A DNA stretch of 64,000 nt from positions 20,300,993 to 20,364,992 of the forward strand of contig NC_064236.1 of NCBI RefSeq assembly GCF_023101765.2, written 5' to 3'. The position numbers and the translations under genes were made by a program. Positions 35,703-47,750 of the stretch are shown piece by piece. The stretch's first letter is position 1, and the number at the start of each line of letters is the position of its first letter. The notes beneath the pieces were generated by a model. It was not told where the DNA came from and did not search any database. It saw only the letters and a program-made list of their open reading frames with translations. Source of the DNA: Spodoptera frugiperda. Its lineage: Eukaryota > Arthropoda > Insecta > Lepidoptera > Noctuidae.

Positions 35703-35922
35703 AGAAAAATTCAATAATTTTCCTTCTTGTAATTGAAAATTTATGTAAGTAAATATTTTTACGACATTCATATTCGTCATATTTGCATGAAAAATTGCGT
35801 ATGCGCATGCGAATATTCGTTACATCACTAGTATGTAGGTATAGAATAGATACAAGATGATATTTTCTCAAAAATCCCACGGGAACGGGCACTATGTCTA
35901 TTCCTCTATAGAAACTTATTAT

Positions 35923-36155
35923 CATAGGCGTAGCCAGGTTTTAGTATCGGGAGGTTCAAGAAAGTAAAACGAACAATACTTCCTTCATGAACTTCCTTCA
36001 TTCATGAGAAAAAAAAACAATTTATGTTTTTTTCGGACGGACGGGGGACAATCAGTAGTTAATATAACCAGTTACTAGCTACTTAAATTTTATCTTAACT
36101 TTTCGGGGAGGGGGTTTGAAAACCCCCAAACCCCCCCCCCCTGGCTACGCCTATG
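35923..36155. mobile_element. hAT-like MITE, 233 bp, with 8-bp target-site duplication
   Basis: Terminal inverted repeats CATAGGCGTAGCCAGG (35923-35938) and CCTGGCTACGCCTATG (36140-36155) are perfect over 16 bp. They are flanked by the direct repeat CTTATTAT at 35915-35922 and 36156-36163. The 8-bp duplication fits hAT transposition. The interior has C- and G-runs and no ORF. Confidence 0.85.
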
Positions 36156-37540
36156 CTTATTATACTCTTTGCTCGGGACCCACACCCAGAGCACCCATCA
36201 ATTATGTTAGGATTATGAAACTCGTTATTATAACTGAAAATGTTATTAGGTAGGTACGTTGTGTAAGTGTACGGTGTACGTCTGCTAACAGTCACGGCAA
36301 ATGAAATGATTGTCTATAGGTAAAGAGGTTACGGTAGCGCGTACGTACAGCCTATTACTAAACGAAGCCACATAAACAAGAAGGGAGAACTTCTTCCTAT
36401 ATTGATTGGGATAAAAAAAAATAGTTGCAGTAAAACTCGTTGATAATACACATAACACCATTTATTATACCAGATTACAACATAAGGAAAGCATTGATAC
36501 ATACATACATACAACTTCTTAGCTTTAACAATTATAATACAAAGGACGACCGTGGCGTCTCAAGTAGTCGCTTCATTCACCGCCCGTCCGCAGGGCCAGG
36601 CGCAGGCGACGCCGCAGGGTTCGCATGATAATCTTAACCTTGCACGCATCACATGCCTACAGCTATACCTGCTTTGTATTATACTGATAACCGTACAGTT
36701 TTATCCCATACACGCCATAACTGCTTACGAGAATAAGATCATCATGCAAACCCCAACGGCAACGTGTACACTATACATCCTCCACTGCACCCACGCAGTT
36801 GTAAGGTATTCGCAAGAGTGGTCACTTGCGGCGGCGGCAAGTCACCGCGAGTACGCAACTACTTCAGACGTTTCAGTTGGAATAGTCAAGAAATTTAGTG
36901 GCACCTTCCCAGTCCTCACTCACACAGGGGCGGTAGGGTACTTTACAATCCCTAGCCAACTTCGTGTTACACATATTTAATGGAGCACACGATTCATTCA
37001 TTTTCCCTTTCCTTAATTTCACAATAGTAGTTAGTAGTACATCATTATGTAGGTAATTGTTACTCCGAGAGATCGCTTACATATCTATAATTTGCTGTTA
37101 GTGGAATGCAATGGCATCTAAGTGTCTGTCTACTAAGAGATAAGAGAACTTGTAGTAAACAACTCCGGGATCGATACAGGTCTAATGTGTCGACCCAAAC
37201 AGTAAGTCTTGTATTCTCTCGGCAAACTATCGCTTACATGCCATTGGCTCCATAGCACATGTACGTGTTGCTCAAGATGACCAGCAAACAGGCGCAGTGA
37301 GCGTGTGCTCCACCGCCACAACGTGTGGGCTGCCGTCAGCTAGGTTACCTACCTAGCTTACAAAGTAATTTGATGATAATTTTACATTCTTAGGTACCTT
37401 AGTAATAAGTTCTAGAGCTAGATTCAACATTCATATTAGTTTGGTGCCACTAAATTCCAAGGGTCGCATAGTTTAGTGCCGTTGTACCATATCATTACAG
37501 AGAACATAGGCAGCTGCAGTACATCCTACTTTAATTGACT

Positions 37541-37566
37541 CTGACTGACTGACTGACTGACTGACT
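37541..37566 (+). repeat. (CTGA)n microsatellite
   Basis: About 6.5 copies of CTGA. Confidence 0.85.
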
Positions 37567-40144
37567 AGTTTGCAGCTCTACTGGTGTTATACATTCTGCA
37601 GTTAGCCATTAGCCGCATCCATGTGTACACACCGTTGCGTGTGCACCTTCCACCGCACGTACTTTTACAATTCGTCAATTAACAACGGCGTAATACCATA
37701 CTTAAACATAAGATGTCGTATAATTTGATCTGCGGCATTACGTTGATACATAAGTCGTGACGTCACCACTTAGTAAACATCTAGTTCGTATGTATTGGAC
37801 AGTTAAAGTAAATAGTATTCATGTTACCATCACAGTCTCGCCCGGCAGGAGTCGCCTGCCAGCACACACAGAGTACAATTGAAGTAGGATGTTACACATT
37901 GTGAAGTACAAGATCAGTTATACAATTAAACAATATAATATGGTCACAGTATACAACAATTACATGCAGGTATAGTAATTACAAACTTTTCCATAAGTAG
38001 GTACTGCTAACTAGTGACAAGTGTGCGGAGGTGCACTGTAGGTGCATACAAACACATGTTTGTAGTGCAACTAGACTGATCGATATGTATCGATACTAGT
38101 TGTAGATATATCTGGTTGGGAAAAACAGTTTGTATTAGATTTGTACGTACAGTGGTCTCCACACACTTGGTTCCTGAATTAAATTGAACAGGGAACAATA
38201 TCCTTTCCCAGCTGCAGCAGAGAACACTGCACTGTCACAATATTAGCCACTGGCGGAGACCAACCAAGTGTTGGTGGCATGGAGATAACTGGTCCGAGTG
38301 ACGCGAGAGTACATACATAGGCAATTGTTGTATATGGTGATGTTTGTTCGACTTAGAGATTAGGCCTTCAGCGTACAACGCGCTTAGTACGCTGCTCACT
38401 CCCGGACATAGCTAAGCGCTTAACTTATAGATCACTAACTCATAACACAGAGCCAAGTCTTCAGAAATATTAAATAGTATTATGTATATCATATACTACT
38501 AGTAACGACGTCAAAATGTCTTAAATCACTACCTAAGAATATAAAGAGAAGAACACATGGATCGTATGACGACTCTGACAAAATGTACCGGGCCTCGTCG
38601 GGCCGCGCCAGGCTGCGCCTCGCTCGGCTAGCCTAGGTAGGCTGGAGGCCGGGATGGTCTACTGCGTCGCATGTAACGGGGGCCTGGCGAAGCGACTGGT
38701 GGTGGGAGCGAACTGCTATGGGTCACTTCGCTGGGGCGGCAGACTTAGGTACCTACATAAGCTTATTCGAGATGGATACAAGTGACACCACGATAATATT
38801 ACGAATATAATGAACTACAATGAAAGCCTAACATTTAGGGGCACACAGAGATGTGTCGGCGACGAGCACGCTAGCAGGAACCTCTCTGTGTCCACTGACG
38901 GAGGAGTGCAGCGGGGGGACGAGGAGCAGCAGACACCGGGGACTAGGCGTCACTTGCCAGGCGTCCGGATAAACCAGGCGATAATTAGGCTTTTTGGTTA
39001 CTTGTCCGAACAAAATTGACGGTGGCCGGCCAGCTCTTGTTATGATCAGAAACTGGCACCGACAATGGTGTTGGGAGACGATAACTGTCGGCCACATTCA
39101 TTCAGACATAAAATCCTTAACAATTCAGGGTCGACTCGCAGGGCGGCGGCCTGGCAAGTGGCAACCCTATCTGTGAGTGTAGTGTGGCAACATTACGCGT
39201 CACTGGACAGGACCAGCATTACATTCAGGTAAATATAACACCTACACTTAAATCAAATCGGTACCTACACTAAAGCGTAATCACACACCATAAGGATTGA
39301 TCAAAACGAACATTTACGTATGTGGGGGCAATGTGACGCGTTCACACTTGTATGGTAGGTGTAGTGTTTTCAGACTCGGGCATCTCGCATGGTGACACGT
39401 TCACATTTATTGGCACTATCATTGTTTAATAGAAACGGAGCACCTGCAGATACATAACAAATACTCGATGTAATGTAGCAGTACATCGTTACACGGTAGA
39501 TAGTGAAGAAGATTCGATTCAAGAATACATAGATATTAATAACCTGTATTGAGGCACAACAGTTGAGTACAATTATTATTAGTTAAAGTGGTAACAATAT
39601 TTGTATACAGGTACAATGATACGTCGAATCTTTTAGAACAGTCGGCGCCACTTTAATGGTAGGACACTAATCTTATATTAAACTAACAAGAAAACCTGTT
39701 CGTTTAGACGCATCGCACAATGAAGGGTAATACCGTCAGCACGGGCTCCGGTAGGTATTTGTTAGAGAACGTACGATTTTATTGCGCGCGAGACACTTTA
39801 AACACGAGGTGGAATGCCTTAACTATCTATTTGTTCGTCTGGGGGGAGAGTCAGTGGCCACTCGAGGGAGGGTAGCGGGGCGAGGGGGAGTGCAGGCACA
39901 GGTTGTGGACTCGGTCACAGCAAGCAGAGCTCGTCGGGTAACGAAGCAAACTACACACTGAGGTAAGCAATAGTAAGCACATCTTAGCTACGGATGCATT
40001 GAACTACGATACACCGTCCTTCCAGCTGCCGTTCCTGAGGACTCCGCTTGAGAAGTACTCAGTAGTCGCGCAACCTGAGTATATAGATGCGTTCCAAATA
40101 GCCGACAATGTGAACCACACAAGAAACCAACAGTTAATTACGCA

Positions 40145-40285
40145 GAGCTAATGACGTACTGAGCTATCGACGACGTACTGAGCTATCGACGACGTACTGA
40201 ACTATCGACGCTGAGCTAGCGATGACGCGCTGAGCTAGCGCCGCACTTAGCTGCTGACGCACTGTGCTACCGACACTCTTAGCAA
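40145..40285. repeat. Minisatellite of about 20-bp units
   Basis: Units of the type GACGTACTGAGCTATCGAC recur two to three times almost exactly (40152 to 40210), then degenerate into shorter CTGAGCTAGCG and CTGACGCACTG variants up to about 40285. Confidence 0.75.
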
Positions 40286-40358
40286 CTGATGCACTGAGAG
40301 TCTGCCACTGAAGTACTGCCAGTAAGGCGGGCAGAAGCCACACGTTCCAAAGAGCCAT
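40164..40358 (-). CDS. Hypothetical 64-aa protein with signal-peptide-like N-terminus
   Basis: Open frame starting MALWNVWLLPALLAVLQWQT, which has the shape of a secretion signal (hydrophobic core, possible cleavage after LSA). It continues into a Ser/Ala/Val repeat generated by the minisatellite and ends VRRR-stop. No family recognised, no introns or promoter identified. It may be a chance frame: the repeat unit is not a multiple of three, so the peptide repeat drifts. Confidence 0.2.
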   Translation of the reverse strand: MALWNVWLLPALLAVLQWQTLSASVAKSVGSTVRQQLSAALAQRVIASSASIVQYVVDSSVRRR

Positions 40359-40550
40359 CCCTAATATATCAAGCCTGCGGATCCATCACTGCGGCCGGTG
40401 TATCGGTAAACGACAACTACAATAAAACAGAATGTGCCAAAAATAGCATGACACTTATTAAACACTGAAATATGGTAAAACAGTAATCGTATACATTAAT
40501 ATGATATTTGGCTACTATTTGGTTGCAATGTGAAGTACCCGTACGACAGG

Positions 40551-40625
40551 GCGCCCGCCCCGCGCCTGCGCCGGCTGCATGGCCGGCTGCGGGGCGACGG
40601 GCGCCGCGGGGCGCGGGCGGGGCGG
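40551..40625. other. GC-rich island, no gene assigned
   Basis: About 75 bp of nearly pure G/C. On the minus strand it stays open as an Ala/Pro-rich peptide (TPPRPRPAAPVAPQPAMQPA) running to a stop after HIATK, preceded by a possible acceptor TAGTTAG. It could be an unassigned terminal exon or a promoter island. Confidence 0.3.
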
Positions 40626-41705
40626 GGTCGTGCTACTGTCCCTAACTACTCTTACACACAGACATAGTACATCAATAGCTTATCTAAAATAGTCAGTCCT
40701 GTAACCAGGACTCTATATACATATATAAATCTCACGCTAATGAAACACAAAGTAAAACTTAAAGTGTAAGACAATGTAAGTAGTTACAGATGTATAATAA
40801 TTTAATCAGTTCTTAGAAAATATTGAGATTAATAGTTCCTACAGCTCAGTCAGCCGACACAATGCCTTGGAATTTTAGAGCTTTCACTACACCATGCGTT
40901 ACACATGAATACTGCATCAAACCTCGCCGGCACACCGGTAGCGCCCGATTTCAAGTTTAGCTTAGTTTCGCTAGCGACAGAGCAGCGACTAGTGGATGTG
41001 AGGGCCGCGACGGACGGTACAGGCGTGCCAGCCTCCCAGGCTCAATACAAAACGTTTGAACCCCTTCTTAAAGGTTACACCCCGCGAGGTCACAAACTTT
41101 TAGTCTTAACCTCCAAAAAGCACCAAAAATGTTTTACTGGAAAACTTAGTCGTCAAACAAAACGACTTTTTTCCACTGTAGCTCTCTCCGTCCGCCTAGA
41201 AGAGTACAGCGTATTAAAGCTAAGGTGACCAAGACGAGGGCGGCGGGCGGCGAGCCCGGCCGGGCTCCTTGCAACACAATCATAATATCTTAAACCTCAC
41301 TATGAGTTCCTATAAGCTCGATTTATATAAAGTTTCTTTCAAGTAAGTAGTTGTGTGGCGTGACAGCATTATGCGACAGTTATACTAAACACTGAAATAT
41401 AACGTTGGTTCGCAGGCTCGTGCGCCGAGGGTATGCGCGGGCGCACCTGCTGCGTATCTTGGTTACATAATTATGGGGAGGGTCCTGGGTACAGCACCTT
41501 TGTCAAATATTTCTGTGAAATTTAATTGAAAGTTTTGTTTAATTAGCTAAGTTACATTTCTACCGACTGCATATCCTGGTTATGTGTGTGGACAAAAGAT
41601 TAAAACAATAGCAGAGAACAAGTTGTCAGTGAACTGGTCAAGTATACGTGTACGCTCGCTTGCGACTGCATACACACAACCGCAATCCTTAACTAGGAGT
41701 AGTGT

Positions 41706-41880
41706 AACTCCGGCGGCGGCGCGGTGCGCGCGCGCGGCGCGCGGCGGCGGGCGGCGCCGGCACCGCTCGTATGTCCGGTGAGTAAGTCCGTGTGTGCCTG
41801 GGCGGGCCGCTGGGGGCCGCTCGTGTCATGAAGAGCGCCGGCTGAGCGCCGCGTGGGGACGCGGGCCACGTGCGGCATCC
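41706..41880. other. GC-rich island with a strong plus-strand donor-like site
   Basis: CpG-dense stretch downstream of the cyclase stop. On the plus strand ATGTCCG is followed by GGTGAGTAAGT, a near-ideal donor, so this may be a first exon of an unseen plus-strand transcript. No downstream exon can be assigned. Confidence 0.3.
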
Positions 41881-41992
41881 TTCAGTCTTAATGGTGGGGG
41901 TCCTCGTCCAGGGATCGTCACTCCGGTGCCGGCACTCAGGTTGTGTTTCATTGTCTCGTTGTTTCTCTCGATTGCCGATGTGTGAATATTAC

Positions 41993-41998
41993 TTTAAT
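41993..41998 (-). promoter_or_regulatory. Ac3: Variant poly(A) signal ATTAAA (cyclase, candidate)
   Basis: TTTAAT on the plus strand, ATTAAA in gene orientation, 455 nt past the cyclase stop. No canonical AATAAA in this orientation was seen between it and the stop. Confidence 0.3.
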
Positions 41999-42452
41999 GA
42001 AGTGTTTAGTGTCAATTTTGACCACTACTGTGTGAATTAAAACCCGCTGACAGTTCGATAGAAGTACAGGACCAGCGTACGCAAGTCCCGTACATGTAGC
42101 ACACATATATACGTGCAGCACGAGTTTTCAAAGCAATGTGTGTCATGGTATCGACTCCACTTCATTAAAGCAATGAACGCTTTCAACGGAATTCAAGAAT
42201 TTCAACTTGGCGCAATAAAACGAACCATCGAGGTCGGCGTAATGTACAGCCGGGAAGTACTCCGAGTTGGCGACAGGTGGCTGAGGGACAGTGCCTTCAC
42301 TTGCTCGTGTCCTGAGGAACGCCCCGGGTCGCGGGGCCGCACTGTAACTGTGCTGCTACGTGCAACGGTGGCACTGTTCCGCCAGCTGTGCATTCAACAT
42401 GGAGCCGTCGAGTCAGGGAGGTCGTCACTTCCGGGTAGTCATGTCCGAGAGT

Positions 42453-42913
42453 TTAGGCGACGTGAGCGTCGTCCTGCGCCGGCGAGCCGGCGGGGCTGTA
42501 GTCATACATGGCCGTCATTGGGTTCTCAATGACGTTCACCACCGCAGCGTTCAGCTTGTTCTGCTTGCGGCGGAAGAGGAAGTCCGCCAGGCTGGCGGCG
42601 CGGCGCGGGCCGCTGCCCTCCAGGAGGGCCTCGATCTCGCCGCTGCTGCGCGACTCGGGCACGCCGCGCTTCATGTCGCTCAGCGAGAAGTTCTTCTTCG
42701 TCTCGGTGATGTGGAATGCTTGGTCGAAGTCTGTGGAGTACGCCTTGGAGTTGAGCAGCGACGTGATGGTGGGCATCCCGGCGTGGTCCGCCAGCGACAG
42801 CGGCCGCTCCAGGCGGCGCAGCACGCGCGCGCGCACCGCCTCCGCGATGCTCTCGCGGGAGGACGCGCCGCCCTCGCCGTTGGCCAGCTTCGGGCTAGCC
42901 ATGTCGTTGTTCT
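42453..42913 (-). CDS. Ac3: Adenylyl cyclase exon 25: C-terminal tail and stop
   Basis: Acceptor TTTACAG. Encodes ENNDMASPKLANGEGG, a Ser/Arg-rich stretch, PLSLADHAGMPTITSLLNSK, FHITETKKNFSLSDMKRG, SGEIEALLEGSG, ASLADFLFRRKQNKLN and the end PAQDDAHVA. No catalytic motif; several RxxS sites. It lies beyond the C2 domain. Confidence 0.88.
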
Positions 42914-45900
42914 CTGTAAAGTTTCATCATTTGTTTATTTGTAAGCTATTTTTGTAAAATATCTATTTCAACAAATGTGTATAGTAGCAAAGTCAATGCA
43001 AGGTTAATTACCCCTGGGGATGGACGCCCTGGGTGAGGGTCCACCGTCCTCGTCGGTGTGTCCCTCCGAGAGGGTCTCCAAGGGTCGGTGCTCGGGCCGG
43101 CCGCCGCCGCTCGCGTTGCTGCACTCCTGGCTCGTGCCGGAGGTGGACGGCTGCGGGTTCTGTAACACGAGGACTTCCAGTCAGCGACACTAGTTACCAA
43201 ACAGGTCGGCTCTAATAGTCCAAGGAAAACACTAGTACTTATTTTAGATATTATTTAATTTTGGTAAATTATATGTGACTTTATGAGCGAGGCATTCTGC
43301 TAGTTGTCGTTCTATGTGCAAGACTAAGGGGGAGGCCTTTGTTCAGCAGTGGACGTCTCTCGGCTGATGATGAAAAAACATACTATGCAGTACATTCATG
43401 GGACATATGTACTATGTTTTTTAAACTAATAGAGTTCTTTGTCAAACTGTTATGTGAGTTACCAGTGACTTGAATAGAAGTGAGTAGATGGGACACGACT
43501 ATAAAAGTAGTAAAGGCTTACGCTGTAGATGTCGTGGGTGCCTGGCGAAGTGGTCTCGCCGATGCCCTCCAGGAAGTAGGTGACCATGTTACCCTTGCCC
43601 TTCACGTCGATGGTGCCCCGGCAGCGCAGCTTGTAGCCGCGCATGGCCAGGATCTCGTACACCTCCTCCGTGACCTGCGCACCACCACTACAGCTGCACA
43701 ACGTGCCGCCAGCCACACTGCGCGGAGTGCAACACGCGAGCGCAAGCATCGAGCCAACTTCGCAATACCACAGCGCAGTCGCGGAGCAACGTCAGCGAGT
43801 CTTACAGTTGCACTGGGAGCCACCTTACAATACTAGCATCGTACACTTATTTCAATATTTCGAATCATGGCGGATCGAATTATTTGTGCCGCTTGTTACG
43901 ACCTCTACAATTGATCTTAGGTTTACACGGTTTTTATCAATGACATCAGAGCCTTGGTTGGTACATATAAGATAATTCAAATGGAACCTTTCGTTATTGT
44001 AATTTATTGAACAAAGTTAGAGTCACATGAATCAGTGATCAATTGTAGAACGGAACACGATATATGTAATGAGTTCGTGTAGAAGTGGAGTCGAGCGAGC
44101 GCACCTGGATGTGGTCGAGCAGGCCCGTGGAGTCCATGCGCGACGCCACGTTGACGGCGTTGCCCCAGATGTCGTACTGCGGCTTGCGCGCCCCGATCAC
44201 GCCCGCCACCACCGGCCCGATGTTGATGCCTGCAGAGCGATACAGACCTCGTTCCTCACTTATTCTTCGGCATCATTACATCGCAGTAATCGCAAACGCA
44301 GTGCATTGGTACAAGATTCGCGGCATATTGTTCGCTCTTGTGTTAACCAAGACTGTTGCACAGCAGGGCGCATGGCGCGGTGGAACAGGCTCTTACCAAT
44401 CCGGATTCGGAAGCTGTTGAACGAGTGCTCGTTGACATACTGCAGCTGCTCGCGCAGGCGCAGTGCGTAGTCAGCCATGGCAGTGACGTGGCGGAAGCCG
44501 CGCAGGTCCCGCGTGGCGGCCGTCAGCCCTGCGGACATGTCGGTGCAGCATTGTAATTTATTTATATCTATTATTTGATTTTTTAAACGTTGCCCCATAC
44601 TTGAATTTTATCCTGAGTTAAGTGGGTGCGCTTACAAAAGTATGTACAAGTTTACATACACCCGAAATAGATAGAACCCGCTACACGTTGCGCGGCAGTC
44701 GGTCGCCCAGCCACCGCGCCAACCGTGCAGTCGAATAATGCGACGTGGCAGACGGAGCACGCGGTGTGCCCGGAGCCCCGGCCGGAGCGCGCGGGCGGAC
44801 GCTAGACCTACCTGATGCGGCCATGTACGTGGCGCCGGTGCTCTTGATCTTCTCAATGTACTTGAACTGGTCCTCCGCAAGGATTTCGTCGAAGTCGGCG
44901 ATAATCTCGTTGAGGAGGCGCAGGCACTCCACGCCCTCGTTGTTGCCCTCCAGCTCGACATAAAACTCCGAGAAGTTTGGGATGGATGCGAACATGACGC
45001 ACACCGACTCGCACTGCTCGTGGTACAGCTCCTGGAACACAACAGCATGAGACGAGGCCTGCTGCCGCCCGGAGCGCGCGGGGCTGCTGGCGCTGCACTC
45101 ACATCGATGTTCTTGTCGCTGCAGAGGAAGTGCTGCGCGACGTGCTCCGGCAGGATGTTGGCCAGCAGCTTGCGGTTGTACGCCTCCAGGTGCTCCATCT
45201 CTTCCTTCTCATCTGTAAACCGTAACGAGGCGAGTTAGTTCCAACGTCGGGTGCTGCGAGGGGCAACATTGATTGTCCTCTTAGATACTGTGTGAGGTAG
45301 AATATTATAAACAGTATGTATGCACCGTTGGCCTGCAGTTTCCAGATGAAGTCGAGCCGGTACGTGCTCTCGGTCTGGTGCGAGTGCAGGAGCAGCGCCA
45401 CCGTGGCACCCACTGCAATCACCACATCCGTCCATTGCTGGTTCCAGTCGAGCCCGCAGCGGTGTCTGTGGATCAGACTACTTACAATTTATTGACTTCC
45501 GATGGCAACACATGATCCGATGATCGTTACCGCGATTTTTATACATTGTGATCTATTCGACATCTTACATTTTATAAAGAGTTACGTGACGTAGGTATCA
45601 CTTAATAACTAAATTTTTCGTAATAATTCCTTGAAACAACTTAATATAAAAATGTTAATGTGTGTGTGTTTGCCTGTTACACAACACCCGGTTTTCTAAA
45701 GTCTAATTCAACGTAAAAATCATATAATCAGCTGTTATACAAACATCCATTACTACATTAAGTAAGTTAAGGTTTACTGCAACGTAGCCAGGGCGTACTT
45801 ACTGGTACTCATGGAAGTGCTGCTTGAAGATCATGTGCTCGTGGATCGTGACCGTGGCGTACGCAGTGCACGTGAACGAGAGCAGCAGCAGCTTCACCAC

Positions 45901-47691
45901 CGTGATGAGGATCTGGTGCACGGCGCACAGGAACATCGCCAGCAGCGTCAGCTGCAGGTAGTGCTGCACACACGACACACGACACACGTTACTCTCAGTC
46001 CGCAGCACTGCGCTGTGGTGCCCTCTGCACGGTGGCGTACGTGCTGAGGCTATGTATTACCTCGTTCATGTCGTGCGGGCAGTAGTGGAAGTCGCCCTGC
46101 CGGGTCTCGTTGGCCAGGAACTCTTGCTGGCTCTCCGCATCGAACAGACCTTGCACCTGCACACACTTTCGAAAACTGCACACTTTAGTATCATCACAGT
46201 CACCAAGAAACAAAATTCTACCTTTGAACATATTACGACAGCTGGCGATTACTATCTCTGCACGTGCACTGTGCACGATGGTCACAACGTGCACCTCACG
46301 TAACCATCCCAGTCGATGTGTCACTATTGAAGGAGATGGGAACAATAGGCTCAATACTCGAATCGTTTGCTATGTATAAGTGGGGGAGCCAACCTTCCTC
46401 AAATTGCTAACCGCCAAAAGGCCGCCAACGCACTTGGCCTTAGTTCATAGGCTGCGTCGATTGCTTACCATCAGGTGATCCGACTGCTCGTTTTGCGACT
46501 TATTCCGTATTATATTACGAGTACAAGCTGAGTATTTACTTGAACTTTAGTATTGGATCGTAAGTTCAATAGCGGAGGGACTGACCATGACGACCTGGAT
46601 CTGGATGATGAAGGAGGTGACGACGGTGAAGGACACCATCTGCGCCAGCGTGCGGTTGTTGTGCACGCGCTCCGACAGGCGGCGCAGGCGCGGGCTCGAG
46701 TGCTGCACACACACGGGTAGTGGACGGTGAGCACCACGCTTTAGATACAACATCATCAACATCTCAGAACTGTCCAACAACGCCAGAACTCACCTCGAAG
46801 TCCATGCAGAGCACCAGGTACGTGAACGAGCAGATAATGATGCCGGACGTCGCGATGGTGATGATGCTGAGCGGCTTCCTGTCCGTGCAAATATGTACTG
46901 TGTTACTGTTACTGTTACGTTACTGCTATCCCGTTCACAGCATCATGTTGATGACATGTTGCGTGGGAAGTCTTGTCTAGTGGATGCGAGATTATAAGGT
47001 ATGCTTTGACTAGAAATTTTAGAAAGTCCAAATAAATTATAGAATCCATTTCTATAATTTATTAAGGTAGGTTTAAAAAATGTTTTGTAATGTAAGTTGA
47101 ACATTTTATTCAAAGTATTTAGTTTTTTTGTTTCCAAACTAAAGCACTAATAAAGGAGGAAAATCATCCAGTGAGCCTATTGCCATATACCGGACACAAT
47201 TCCAGACTCCATGGTACTACTGAGAAATTTAGGAAAACCCAAAAACAGCCCGATCGCACAAAAGAGAAATTAAGTACCTACTGAACCGTTTCTGATAAAA
47301 TATGTAGTTTGATAGAGCAGTAACTTGGATCTTGGAGAAGGCAATAGTTCAACAATCCTAAATTCTGGTAGAAGTCATTATTACACGCGGACGAAGTCGC
47401 GGGCAAGAGCTAGTGTCAAAATATAAAACATTTTGTTTCCTAACTTTTAAACACAATCCATCAGGTGGAAATGATCAGTTCACTGGTCCAGAATGCTGCT
47501 AATTGACTACCAAATAAGAGAGGAACCACCTGTAGATTAAATAACACTTACAGGTTGTATGAGACGACCTGGATCACGACGCTGGCGAAGTAGATCGCCA
47601 GGGTGCAGATGAAGTACACCTTCATCATGCGGTCGCGCTCGCCGGTGTACTGCAAGGAGAGCACAGCGATGTCAGTGAGGGCGAGGTAGCC

Positions 47692-47750
<59 letters not shown>

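Larger units (their letters stand above)
33541..41992. other. Intergenic region between cyclase 3' end and ATAT promoter
   Basis: 8.4 kb with a retroelement fragment, an exact tandem duplication, an hAT-like MITE, microsatellite and minisatellite tracts, and two GC-rich islands (40551-40625, 41706-41880) without an assignable gene. Several open frames of 100-140 codons occur but show no family features. Confidence 0.5.

Noticed and set aside
36552..36980. 142-codon plus-strand open frame
   Set aside because: No domain, signal or family resemblance, and codon use like surrounding non-coding DNA; judged a chance frame.
40905..41228. 107-codon plus-strand open frame
   Set aside because: No recognisable motif, and no promoter or splice signals seen.
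42113..42944. Overlapping long plus-strand frames opposite the cyclase last exon
   Set aside because: Antisense shadows of GC-rich coding sequence on the minus strand.
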